From: Euryodendron excelsum
Lineage: Eukaryota; Streptophyta; Magnoliopsida; Ericales; Pentaphylacaceae
Reading direction: 5' to 3'
DNA: 64,000 nt
Assembly: GCA_033060915.1 (NCBI GenBank)
Contig: CM065377.1
Span: forward strand, 53,634,183 to 53,698,182
Part shown: positions 49,601 to 60,502 of the stretch, piece by piece
How the letters are laid out: the number at the start of each line of letters is the position of its first letter
Position numbering within the stretch: the first letter of the stretch is position 1
Program-made: the position numbers and the translations under genes
The notes under the pieces: model-generated
Told to the model about the DNA's origin: nothing
The model's database searches: none
What the model saw: the letters and a program-made list of their open reading frames with translations, nothing else

Positions 49601-51020
49601 AATTTTTGGTTTGGCTCTACTAAGAGTGACTCCGGAAGGTTCAGGAATGATCCTGAAGGCCAAGAATGGACAGGAACCCTTGAAAGAATGTCCCGGAGGT
49701 AACAGACTTAAGAAATAAAGCCAAAACAGTTGAAAAGGTTGACCGGCCCACTATGGGCAAAACAGTCTATTAAATTGGAAAAAGACTCGGAATGACCCGT
49801 GAGGAGGCTTGAAGGTTGAAACACTATCGAAAGTGTTCCAATGGATTGTCAGTTTGATACCTAGAGCCGGTGTGGTTAGAAAAAGGCGACTGACCCACCA
49901 GGGGCAAAACGGTCATTTTACACCAGGCTTACCAGAATAGACTCAGAATGATCCAGAAAGCTGTTGAAAGTTTGAGAATACTATTAGAAGCATCCTCGAG
50001 AGGTTACCAATTTGATACCAGAACCAGTGTGGTTCCTGGAGGCGGTCAGATGCCTAGGGGCAAAATGGTCATTTTGACCAGATGTTCTCGAAATTGATTC
50101 AGAACCAATTGGAAAGTACTTGAACATGCTGGATAATCTTTGAGATAATCTGAGGATTTAGGTACTTTTTTGAAAAGAGTGCTGGAGGGGCCCAAGGAGC
50201 AGTTTGGTTATTTTTTTACCAAAGTGGGCTAGCAGACATTGGTGTTGACCTGGGTTTTGAGTGTTTTTATCACTCTGACGGTGTGTGACGAGTTGGTTTC
50301 CAAAGTTATCCCGTCTTTTGGTGAATGTGCCATGACCAAAAGACATGTTCGGTCCCATGACATAGGGATTTTGTTGGCAATTCTCAATGTCGACCTACTT
50401 AGAAGTGTTTTCACCACTTTGGCAGTTGTGATGTTTGTGAGTGTTTCTGTCACTCTAACGGTATGTGTTCATTCCAGAGACTGCTTAATCTCGGAAAGCT
50501 ACTAGATGGTCTTATCATCTGAGGGATCAATTTTCGCAAAAGACGTGTCGAATAACAGACATTCTACATTGACGGGCTAGCAAACGCCAAAAGTGAACTG
50601 TTTTACCATCTTAGGGACTTGGGTTCCGTTCTGGTTGACTAGTTTGAAGGGACTTACCATTTCAAGGAGTTTTCTTGGAAAACATGTTGGACTGGATGGA
50701 TTTACCATCTGAGGGATCAACTTTCTCAAAAGACATGTCGGTTTGAGCTTGACTGATCTGGATTAGAATTGGAACTGGAATTAAAATTAAAATAAAGACT
50801 TACCGTCTTTAAGAAAATGTGCCAACTAGAATTGGACCGAGCAAATCCCTATGAGTATTTTGGTCATTTTGCCTCTATTGGGCCTAGCGGGCCCGTGAAG
50901 TGATTGATTAACTAAATTAAATCTAAAAAACTAGTTTGGACTTGAATGTGTTTATGTCGATTTGAATGTGAGTCCCGTTGAACCAGAGATTACCGAGCGG
51001 GTAAACATAAGATACTTACA
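46643..51020 (-). repeat. 5' LTR of the 29.7 kb element, truncated at its inner end
   Basis: 4378 bp; ends on plus with GATACTTACA, then tgcac. It aligns with 21518-25909 but lacks the final 210 or so sense-strand bases (the CGCAACA end). Similarity is strong through the cytosine-poor middle, and the regulatory-looking sense start TGTAAG is intact. It has extra sequence near 49440-49500 relative to the other LTR. Confidence 0.85.
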
Positions 51021-51025
51021 TGCAC

Positions 51026-51144
51026 AAGACACAAAAACATAAAAGAAAACTAATATTTTAGTAAAATGATAATTAATATATACATAATTATTAACAATAG
51101 CTTATAATTAGGGACTCCAATTTATACTTTTTAAAGTACAATCA
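51026..51144 (-). mobile_element. Right part of the old LTR split by the 29.7 kb element
   Basis: Continues the LTR that starts near 20001. It has the acataaaagaaaactaat, ttataattaggg and taaagtacaatca layout seen at the end of the LARD-like LTRs (catataaaatcataaactaa, ttataattacat, aagcacaatca). Confidence 0.55.
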
Positions 51145-51167
51145 TTGTGTAGCCCTAAAGCGGCGTC

Positions 51168-51610
51168 ACATCATTTTTATCTCAATCAAGAAAGATGTAA
51201 CCATGTGAAATTAAGCAATTTTCGTGGAAAATTTTGACAGGGAACATGAATACGTGATGTTTATATTAGAATTTAAGAAAGTTCAATTTGGAATTCAGTT
51301 AATATATATTCAAAAAGGAAGAATACTTTTTCTTAATTTGGGTAGAAATTCTGCCTTTTTCGCCGAAATGCAGCGAAATTTGGAAACATCTATCGGGACT
51401 TCTAAAAAAATAAATGAGAAATGTAGAGTTCACAAGAAAAAAGCTTGATAAAAAAATTCCCTAAAGAAAAACCTACCTACCAGCACGGCAATTATAATTG
51501 AAACTATGAATACTAAAGGCTATGTTTGAGTCTTAGATTTGTAGAGAGCATAGAAAAAAGAAAAGAAAATGAATTGTCACAAGCTAAATTTATTTCTTTT
51601 TTTGGGTTGT
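51168..51610. repeat. Duplicated block B', copy 2
   Basis: Second copy of 19143-19960, same orientation, lacking the 164-bp MITE. It sits right beside the end of the old LTR, as B does on the other side, so B and B' would be neighbours without the insertions. A (TA)n run follows at 51667-51699. Confidence 0.8.
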
Positions 51611-51928
51611 ATTAGAAAAATAAGAAAAAAAAATGAATAGAATTTATCAAAATGATTATTCATAAAAACACAAATATATATATATATATATATATATAAT
51701 TAATTTTTATTTTTCCTTCATTTTCATATCCCTTAACAAATTCGTGATCGAAACAGATCAAAAAGGAAAATGAAAACAGAGGAAGTGAGCCCTTTAGATT
51801 TTTTTTAAGGGCTTGCACAGTAAACATGTTTAAGGGCTACAAATTCAAGATTAAAAAAAATTGAAGTTTACAATCTAAGATTCACTAATGGAATCATATA
51901 CATATATATAAGATTGACCTTACATAAT

Positions 51929-53825
51929 CTAAGGATATACCTCAATGAGGGACCTTAAACCAAAGATGGGTGTGATCTTGTACTGAGTAAAACCAGCCTC
52001 CAGGAAGATTTTCTCCCACTCTCTCTCATCTCTCTCTCTTCCAGTCACCAAAACCATCATTAATATGTCAAAAACAAGCTTTGTTTCAGTAATGTCATGC
52101 TCATCTCTCTCCCCATCTATCACCATGTCTATGATTATAACCTTTCCTCCATCTTCCTTGCTTGGAATGGCTTCCCTGCATCTCTTCAGTATCTTCACAC
52201 AATTCTCATCACTCCAGTTGTGCAAAACACACTGCCATTCATTTACTTCCACCATTAGAGAGTCCATAAACACATGTCATTTCAATTGCTTGTTTTAAAA
52301 CTACTCAGCCTACCTAAACATTTGTGTGTTTGGAACTTAAGCAAAGAAATAGAAAGAAAAGGAAAAATAATGATTTTTCTTCTTTCCTTTGTTTGGTTTT
52401 TAGTTTGGAAGGGAAAAAGAAAAAACATGCAAGGAAAAACAAGAGAAATTTATTTTCCCTCTCACGTTTCTTTTAGTTTCTTTTCTGTTTTTTCTGTGGA
52501 ATCAAACAAGTGTTATTTTTCTTCTCATTTTTCGTTCTTTCTCTTTGCAAAACCAAATTAAGAAAAATAATTGCTTTCTCGAGAATTTCTACCTCACTTA
52601 TTTTCCCTTCATTTCTCTTTCCCTTCCCAAGTTCCAATTATGCAAATTCTAGGTGGTAGAGCTAATGTTAAAGAATTTAGTTGTTATGCATTGTGTAAAG
52701 ATTTTTTTACATAAACAATGTATCACAATGTAACACTTGTCTTTTTAGAGTTTAAGTACAATATTAAAAAGTTCAGATTCAGAGATGCGTGTCGCATTCT
52801 TATGCTTGCTCTTGTAAAAAGAACTCTGCATTGTCAGTGTATTAAAGAAAGAGAAATTAATTTGAATGGCATGATGAGTGAGGAATTGTCCTATATGATT
52901 TCTTCATATTAAAGCTAAGCTTGATTTGTTAAAGTGCTGGATTACCCACAGAACCATTGGCAGAGAAGTAGTTGTAGCAAGTAATTCTTAAAATTAGCTC
53001 AATTTCAAGGCTGAAAAAGTATTGGGAGCTGGGCAAGAAAAGAAAATTGCACACCTTAAACAGAATGGCATCAGCAGATGGGATAGACTGAAACATTTCA
53101 CCTCCAACATAATTCAAGTTCTCACTCTCTGGCAAGTTTGCAACAACATGAGGAAGATCAAAAACAGTGCATTTTATATGAGGGAATGCCTCAAGAATGA
53201 TCTTAGCGATGAGCCCAGTGCCACCCCCTATATCAACAAGTGAATTCAACCCTTCAAAGATTGCCTTACAATCTGTAACAACCAAGCTCATCATCCGAGA
53301 ATCACTAGCCATTGCTTCATTGAAAGTGTTATTGAATTCAGGGTTCTTGTCACAAAAATCCCACATGCCAACCCCATGTGCAGTCTCAAATGCTGTCGAT
53401 TCATTCCCTCGGAACCAATCTCCCAAAACTCTCCATGGATTGACCAGAACTGGATCCACCATGGCCCGGGCAAATGGGGACAAGTTGGCGATTTCATCCT
53501 TGAGGAGGAGCCTAGATGATGGTGTGAGTACATACCCTTCTTTCACTTCTTGATTTGCAGCAACTTTTGTTACAGCAAAAAAACCCGAGTGCACCAGTAA
53601 GGACATGAGCCGGCGCAGAGGAATTGCTTTTGCCGGAGGGAGTTGAAGAGCTGAAACTAGCTCTGGAAGAGTTATGGGTTGATTGTGATGGTGGATTATG
53701 TCTGGTATGCCTAGCTGAAGAGCACAGTTGAGGCAGTAGGAATTTGCAAAGCTGAATGCATGTTTGTATATATGAGATTGAGCTCGAAACAACTCAGTTG
53801 CTCCTTGGCCTTGATTGGGATCCAT
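51929..53825 (-). CDS. COMT-type O-methyltransferase, two exons
   Basis: SAM-dependent methyltransferase of the plant small-molecule OMT family (type I, caffeate/isoflavone/resveratrol OMT-like), expected in the cytosol. The substrate cannot be told from sequence. Exons 53825-53055 and 52231-51929 on the minus strand give 357 residues, typical for the family. The ATG at 53825 (MDPNQGQGATELFRAQ) fits the family N-terminus, although the frame is open further upstream. N-terminal dimerisation region about 15-110; SAM loop LVDIGGGTG at 196-204; FDLPHV at 222; catalytic histidine His261 in LHNWSDE; probable partners Asp312 (FDILMM) and Glu323 (GRERDE); end GLRSLIEVYP. Donor AAG then GTGTGC, acceptor ggcag then TGTGTT, phase 0, in the usual position before the catalytic histidine. 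No damage seen; it lies between blocks B' and A'. Confidence 0.93.
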
Positions 53826-55544
53826 CAAAGCCCAGCAGATTTTACTTGTATGGATGAACAATGGGTATGGGATTGTTTGTGTTGAGATCAAATTCTGGTG
53901 AGTATATTTAAAATGTGCCTCTTGACTGAGTAAAAGGGAATTGAGAATGAAGACAAGTGATGAACTTTTCTTTTTTTTAATGAGGAAATTTTGTCTTTTT
54001 GAAGAAGAAAAGTCTCCCACATGCAATGAAATATGGGGTGTATGGTAGATGATGAAAATTATTCAAAGAATTAGTCAAGGTAAACCCCAAAGTTTTTTAC
54101 TATATCTCCGGACTGTGTGTCCGTTGATTAAAAGGGTTGACTAGCTAAACACCCATAAATGATGGACAAGTCTTGTTGAAAAAATGGATTTCACGCACCA
54201 CAAACTGTTCAATCTTATCTCAAAGAGGAGCCGAGTGAAGACAATGCAAAATTTTCTCTTGATGATGTTTGTTTCAAGCCTTTTTGACAAAGGAAAGCTA
54301 ATTCAGAAATGGTGTTATTGTCTCACATTTCTTCTTTTGAGATTATTTTAAAATTGTCATTGTCTTTCCCTTTCTTCCCTCTTGCTATTGCTTGACAATT
54401 GATTCTTTTGTTGCCTTCTGTAATTGTACAATAATTCAGAGGGCTGTTAAGGTGCAGCCATCAAAATGGGGACAATTTATTGAGTTTTCACATCAAACAT
54501 TTAAGGAAGTAACATTACTTAATAACTCTGCTTTTGGAAGGGCGAGTGAATCCAATTGGACACAGTATAAGTGCTCTGAATTTTCTGATTAAAAAAAAAA
54601 GACAGCCTAGTGCACGAAACTCTTGCCATATTGGTTTAGAATTTAGACCTATGCTAATGTGATTTGAATCTAGGGATTGTCCACCTGTGTTCCAGCACAA
54701 TTTTGAGAGAAACACAATGTTATATATCAAACAATCTTCAAGAGCTAAGACCCTTTAGAAATTTATTTTCCGCAATTCTGCATAAGACTCTCGGTTTTGG
54801 CTTTTCATGCAGTTTGATCATAGGATAGCCCTGGATGGCTTAAAGGCTGAAATGCCAATCAAGTAGCAGGATTGCATGCACAATAGCAATGAAAAGCCAA
54901 GAAAACTTAACTTATTATATTTATTTTTTTCTCAATTAAAGAATAATTCATATATTTTCAAGTATTTGAGAAATTTCTTATTATTTAACAGTTATTAAGT
55001 TGTCTAGCCTTAGAGATCGAAATGAATCCATAAATAAAATTTCCAATGATACCAAGGTTAATATGAAGTCATTCTTAATATCTACATAATATTCTAATGA
55101 AAATTTTAGAGTATACTACATGGCTAGATTATTATTTTTAAATAGAGTCAAATTCATCAATAAATATTTATCACCAATAACCTTAACAAGCCCATATGAA
55201 GCTTAATTTTTATTTTTTTGTTATTGATTTAAAAGATGCCTTATGTATTTTTGTTTTACATAAAATATAATTAATATTGAGTTAGATGTTTAGCTGTCTT
55301 AGTTTAGTTAAATCTACAAGTATTCTAATTATATTAGATTATTACTAATATGTCACATCTCCCTAATTATATTCTCTGTAAATTTTTAGCTTTAAGTGAT
55401 AATGGTAATTTACTATTTAATAAAACTCATATTAATTTTGTAAAGTTTTAAGGCTATAAAATCGATTCTTTTGTTTTAAAAAAAAAATTATTTTTTTAAA
55501 TTTTCTCCACTTCTCCATGCATAGCACGGGCTCACTACTAGCTA
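53826..55544 (-). other. Upstream flank of the O-methyltransferase; AT-rich, no gene
   Basis: A TATA-like run (tttaaatata on minus, near 53914-53905) lies about 80-90 bases before the ATG and could be the core promoter. The rest up to block A' is AT-rich, with no recognisable coding sequence or transposon ends. The ORFs at 54392 and 54515 are unsupported. Confidence 0.4.
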
Positions 55545-56886
55545 TATACGTATAAAAAAAAAAGTCTACAAAAAAATGCAAAGAATGATATGGATGAATA
55601 GTGGGCCTATAACCACTACCACATTATTCTAGCAAAATTCTATACAAAAAAATTGAAAGAATAGTATTTTTCTTTTTGATATTACGAGCCGAAAGGAGAG
55701 AGTTTTTTATTTAAATGAAATAATCATAAACAGTCACATTATTCTATAAGAAAACTTTATACAAAAAATTTAATTGTACAAAATACTCTTAAGACTTGCT
55801 CTTGCTTAAATCAGCTTATTTAATTAATTTTTTTCTGTTTTTTGAATTTTTAAACCAAAATTCAAGTTTTGACTTTTTATAGGCTTTTATGTTATGTTTT
55901 ATTTTTTTTTACAAAAAATACAATGCAGTTGGTAGAAATCCATAAGTTATTACTTAAATAAGTCAGCTAATAAGTTGATGCAAACTTTATGCATGTCCAC
56001 TTTATTTTATATTTTGACAAAAGAATCTATTTTATTATCTTTTCATTCAAATAGTAACAAGAAATTGAAAAATTTACAGCCATTATAGTTAAGAAAATAT
56101 TATAGAATAGTCAATAAGTATGAATTTAAGACATTTTTAGTAATAAATCTTAATTAAGATTATTAACTTTTTAAGGTATTAGAATACTATCATTAATTCA
56201 AACTTTCTCATACTCAATACTGCTTAAATTTTCACATTGTTTGGGACTCAAATTTACAAGGAAATTGATATTTTCCAATCTCTTTTCAACTCTTCCACAT
56301 CATAGCATCTCCCAATTTATAGTTATCCAAATTTGTAGTGACATGAGATCCTAATTGTTCATTCCCTTTCCTTTCCTTTCCTTTCCTTTCCTTGAGACAG
56401 CCAACTACTTGTCTACCCAAGTTTTGTCTCTTGCCCACTACTCATGTTGGTCAATTATAAGTTTTGTCTTTGCTTAATAGCCACATTGGTCAACCATTAT
56501 GAGTTGCTTTGATTTCCATGTGCAAATGATGGTGTCTTTGTAAGTGAGTGTATAGAGAATGTACTTACAAGGTTATTCTCATTTGGGTTTTTTAATGGTA
56601 GCCAATAGCGATTTTAGGTATTGATACCTTATAACATTTTAGTCTTTGGATCAAAATAAGGAAATAAATTTCGGTCAATGGATTACAAACATTGCAAAAC
56701 CAGCTCCAGATTCGAGGTGCTTTGAGAAAAAGTAAAAATTAACTTACTATTTGAACTAATTATGGTTCTTATACAATCTCTTTCATGTCAAACAACTAGT
56801 GCAACTCGAACAAGATACAAAATAAAATTGATTTATTATAAGTGAAGGACTTCTTTGAGCCCATAAATTTAAGAGCCACAAAGGAA

Positions 56887-56890
<4 letters not shown>

Positions 56891-56940
<50 letters not shown>
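56891..56940. repeat. (GA)25 microsatellite
   Basis: 25 pure GA units, against 13 in block A at the matching place. Imperfect GA units continue to 56948. Confidence 0.95.
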
Positions 56941-56950
<10 letters not shown>

Positions 56951-57099
56951 TGTTCCAAATGAATCCAAAGGGAATTTTCGCTCAAACTCAGCTAGCTTGG
57001 AAATTTACTTTTCTAAGTCCAATTAATTTTCAACTTATTTACTAAACTTATATAGTTTTATGAAGTCGATTTTGAGGTTAAAGTCTGTACTCCATAACA

Positions 57100-57316
57100 C
57101 CTTTGATACAGTTTTTTTCAAACTTTTTTGATTTTGCTTTTTTAGTTTATAAGCAAAAAAAAGTTAAATTTTTTTAACTTTTTTACTTTTAACAAGATAA
57201 GATAAGTAGAACAACAAAAACAAAAAAGCAAAAAACTTTAAAATCTTAACTTTTTTGCTTATAAACAAAAAAAATAAAGCAAAAAAAGTTTGAAAAAAGC
57301 CTAACCAAACGGGTCC
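57100..57316. mobile_element. Foldback-type MITE in A', interior flipped
   Basis: The interior (for example ttaacttttttacttttaac, then gataagataagtag) is the reverse complement of the MITE interior in A (cttatcttactttgttaaaag near 10323), while the flanks on both sides keep the same order and strand. The right terminus is cctaaccaaacgggtcc. Confidence 0.65.
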
Positions 57317-58033
57317 AAATCTAAAATTGAAATCCTTATTTTCAAAACAAAACTTTAAAAATCACACGAATTTGGTAATTAACTTAAAAAATTATTTTGG
57401 TTTTGAGAAATAAGTTTAGAAAACCTCACATTAGGTTAAATCTTCCCCCACAAAAAGAAAAATTCAAAGCTTGAAACATAATAACCCCTATTTTGTATAA
57501 GAGCATCTTCAAGGGTGCTCTTCATTTTGGAGAGCCAATATATATTAAACTAATGCATTCTCCATTTTGGAGAGTCACTTTTAGAAAATCACTCCAACCA
57601 TGCTTTTTATTTTAGCTAGTTATTCCAACTGATTTTCTTAATTTTTAAAACAAATGTTATATGGCATGTCATATCATCTTTATAGTGATGACATTGCACC
57701 ATGACATGTCATGCCATGTCATCATGTGATATGACACATCATCAAATTTAAAATGGCCAAAATTTTTGCAACGGCCATATTTCCATTGTCCTTTACTTTT
57801 ATGCAACGCCTGGTACTATATGTATCTTTTTTGGTTACTTTTGGTTTATAGATAGGATGGTTTCATTTACCAAGTCAATGTAAGAGCAAAAAAGTCCAAC
57901 GGTCATATTTGCAACAACTATATTGCCAACGACTACATTCTTTAAAATCTTGTATAAATAAGATCTTTCTATCATTTTATTTTTATGAACCTCAAATCTA
58001 GTTATTTTCATATTGATTTTTCCCTTATTTTTT

Positions 58034-59253
58034 ATGGCTCACAATAATGAAATGAAAATGATCCTCGATGACTCAGACTCCGATGATGAAGCAGAGATCA
58101 TAACAATTGCGAGGTTGGAAGAAGAGAGGCTCAATAATGACAGATGAGGATTACACCATGATTTTGTTCAAGGTCATACAGTTATTTTTCGTGATCCAGT
58201 TCATGGCCACGAGCCACTTTATCAAAACTATTTTACAGAAACACCAACATATCTCCCTAATTTATTTAGGAGAAGGTTTCAAATGAATCAATCTTTTTTT
58301 CTACGTATTTTAGCAATGGTGAAAAATTATGATCCGTATTTTGTCCAAAAAAAAGATGCAGTTAAAATTATCAGCTTATCTGTGCTCCAGAATGTGACAG
58401 ATGCTATAAGAATGCTAGCTTATAGAGTGGCAAAAGATTCTATAGATTATTATGTTAGGATCGGCAAAAGCACTGCAGTTGAGAGTCTAAAAAGGTTTGT
58501 AACTGCAATTATTGTAATATTTTCAGACGAGTACTTGAGATCACCAAACGATGAGAATATTGCTAGAATATTAGCGATGAGTACAAATTGCGGTTTTCCT
58601 GGAATGTTGGAAAGCATTGACGTATGCATTGGAAATGAAAGAATTGTCTTACAACACAAAAAGGTATATATTGTGGTCACATTCATGAGCCAACTATTAT
58701 TTTAGAGGCAGTGGCTTCATATGACCTATGGATATGGCATGTTTTTTTGGGATTACTTGGATCTCATAATGACATCAACGCGTTAGATCGCTCATCGGTA
58801 TTTTCCCTCATTTCTGAAGGTCGTGCACCTCCTGTCAATTACACAATCAACAGAAATGACTACATAATGGGATATTATCTTTTTGATGGTATATATCCCA
58901 AGTGGTCAACATTTGTCAAAACAATTCTATCTCCAAGAGACAATAAGTAATTATATTTTGCAAAACCTCAAGAGTCAACAAGAAAAGATGTAGAGCGAGC
59001 ATTTGGCATGCTACAAACACGCTTTGCAATTGTATGCAGACCATCACGTTTTTGGAAACGTCAAACTCTTAAAAATATCATGAAAGCATGCATAATTATG
59101 CATAACATGATAATTGAGGATGAGCGAGATAGGACTGGGTTAGACTTCAATTATGATACAGAAGATGAAAGTCCTCCTCCATCAACGTTGCGTGAGCATA
59201 CCACTAAGCTTTTTGAATTTATTCAAAGGCAACATCGCATTAGAGATAGATAA
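58034..59253 (+). pseudogene. PIF/Harbinger transposase (DDE_Tnp_4, ALP1/HARBI1-like), broken
   Basis: Encodes the DDE nuclease of PIF/Harbinger elements. The start at 58034 (MAHNNEMKMILDDSDSDDEA) is followed by an in-frame TGA near 58145. The frame continues to 58640 with FFLRILAMV, ISLSVLQNVTDAIRMLAYRV, VRIGKSTAVESLKRF, EYLRSPNDENIARIL and GFPGMLESID (first catalytic Asp). A frameshift right after ESID moves the reading to another frame, where MHWK is followed by TGA in place of a Trp codon, then EAVASYDLWIWH, SHNDIN (second Asp) and MGYYLFDGIYPKWSTF. A TAA at 58948 interrupts it before KDVERAFGMLQTRFAIV (catalytic Glu) and IIMHNMIIEDERD. It ends at 59253. All three acidic residues survive, but the gene cannot make a full protein. 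Confidence 0.92.
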
Positions 59254-59387
59254 ACTCATTCAAGACAGCAAGGGATCTAGTTGAACACATGTGGAATTTA
59301 CATGGAAACATGTAATAGTTGCTCGCTACTACCATTCAATAACTTCAGCAAAAAAAAAAACAAGGATTTCCTATACCTGCTGCTCAT

Positions 59388-59523
59388 ACCAGCTAATGCT
59401 GCTGTATTTTTTTTTTTTTTTTTTTGGACCAACTGTTGCAATAGTTTTAGACCAGCTGCTACTGCTGCATTTTTTTTTTTTTTTTTTGTTTGACTAGCTG
59501 CTGCATATTTTTTTTCTTTTTTG
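59388..59523. repeat. Tandem units each ending in a long poly-T run
   Basis: Three consecutive segments have the form agctgctgc(t)at followed by T runs (59407-59425, 59470-59487, 59506-59523), spaced about 63 and then about 36 bases. It lies between the two convergent Harbinger ORFs, where their 3' ends meet. Confidence 0.6.
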
Positions 59524-59642
59524 GGACAATAGCAAACGATTTATATTGAAACAAATTATATTACAAACCAGGGATAGATTCAAAGCTTAGAGCCAAAGGC
59601 TTAGAGAAGAATCATACCAAGCAAAGCACAACAACAAAACAA

Positions 59643-60113
59643 TCACACAAGAACCACTAATAATGCTAGTGAGACACCAGCAAAAAATTTGGGCAAAGTA
59701 CCCACAGAATTTAGACCACTTTCATTCAACCTTTGAATTTGGGAAAAATACCCACAAAATTTATTCGTAGCAAGTTGAATCGAAGACCACCGATTCATTA
59801 GAGACCCTTGAGTAGGTTCAGAAGTAAAATCCTTGTTCGTGAGAAAGAACTCCCACACTCTAAGTCAGTATGTCCTTGATTTTTGCTCATTACCTTGCAG
59901 TGGATCTAAGCTAGTGTTTAAATATGCGAATATGAGCATATGGTCTTCCTCGGGAGTAAAGTTTTCACTTCGTTTTTTGGTGGTGGATTCTACTTGAGGG
60001 GAGATTGGAGAAGACCGACCAATTTCATCCAAACATTCAGTGCTAAACTCATAGTCAAGATCTGTTCCTTTTTGAAGAAGATTGGTGTAATGTCCATATT
60101 GTCTTGAATTCAT
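59643..60113 (-). pseudogene. PIF/Harbinger second ORF (Myb/SANT-like), broken
   Basis: The second Harbinger gene encodes a Myb/SANT-type DNA-binding partner that helps transposase localise and bind. The frame from 60113 reads to a TGA at 59867-59865 and then goes on in the same frame from 59858. Before the stop: FTPEEDHMLIFAYLNTSLDP and GNEQKSRTY. After it: VWEFFLTNKDF, SLMNRWSSIQLATNKFCGYF and QIQRLNESG. The stop lies where the family has Trp (TY-W), so a TGG to TGA change explains it. The C-terminus differs from the family after about NESGLNS. In many plant annotations this ORF is mislabelled 'glutathione S-transferase T3-like'. Confidence 0.85.
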
Positions 60114-60461
60114 CTATTATTGAAGCAATATGAAGAAGTCATATGCACACTAAAATGAAACTAAAAAGCAACAGCTATAATGCATTGAAGTAAAAAAAAA
60201 AACCCAACATCTATAATGCCTGCATCTAATAGGGGGTAAAAAAACTAGATGTTTATAATACCCTGAACCCTTTAATTTTCTTCATTTATGTAAATTAAGG
60301 CATTTGTATTGTTTAATATTACATATTATTGCTTTTGGGTCAAACTAACCAATTGGGAGCTAAATTATAACTTAAGTTCTTGGGATGAGACACATGGGAT
60401 TATTTCTTATGTGTATCATCTTATATACCAATGTATATATACTACACACACACACCCATTT

Positions 60462-60464
<3 letters not shown>

Positions 60465-60502
<38 letters not shown>
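60465..60502. repeat. (GA)n microsatellite in the solo LTR
   Basis: GA dinucleotide run of about 36 bases preceded by an (AC)n run (60442-60454), just downstream of the candidate TATA sequence. Confidence 0.9.

Larger units (their letters stand above)
21306..51020 (-). mobile_element. Large non-autonomous Tat-like Ty3/gypsy LTR retrotransposon
   Basis: Both ends are flanked by the 5-bp target duplication tgcac (21301-21305 and 51021-51025). The LTRs are 21306-25909 and 46643-51020, with sense-strand start TGTAAG and end CGCAACA. The PPT (purine-rich on minus, 25935-25910) next to the left LTR gives a minus-strand orientation. In sense order: 5' LTR, leader, gag (33368 to 31388), unassigned DNA, an antisense ORF with plant mobile domain similarity (27734-29560), PPT, 3' LTR. 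An extra antisense ORF before the 3' LTR is described for the Tat lineage. No protease, reverse transcriptase, RNase H or integrase motif was found, so it would depend on a helper. Minus the 11.8 kb inserted later, the element is about 17.9 kb. Confidence 0.85.
55545..57497. repeat. Duplicated 2 kb block, copy A' (interrupted on its right)
   Basis: Second copy of 8668-10618 in the same orientation. It lacks about 45 bases present in A near 8780-8825. It has an expanded TTTCC run (56370-56391) and an expanded GA run, and carries the internal MITE with its interior inverted. It ends at taa (57498-57500), where a Harbinger element begins; in A the same point reads ttttgtttaattc without insertion. 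Confidence 0.85.

Noticed and set aside
53022..53553. Plus-strand and alternate-frame ORFs over the O-methyltransferase
   Set aside because: They are shadows of the methyltransferase exon; no independent motif.
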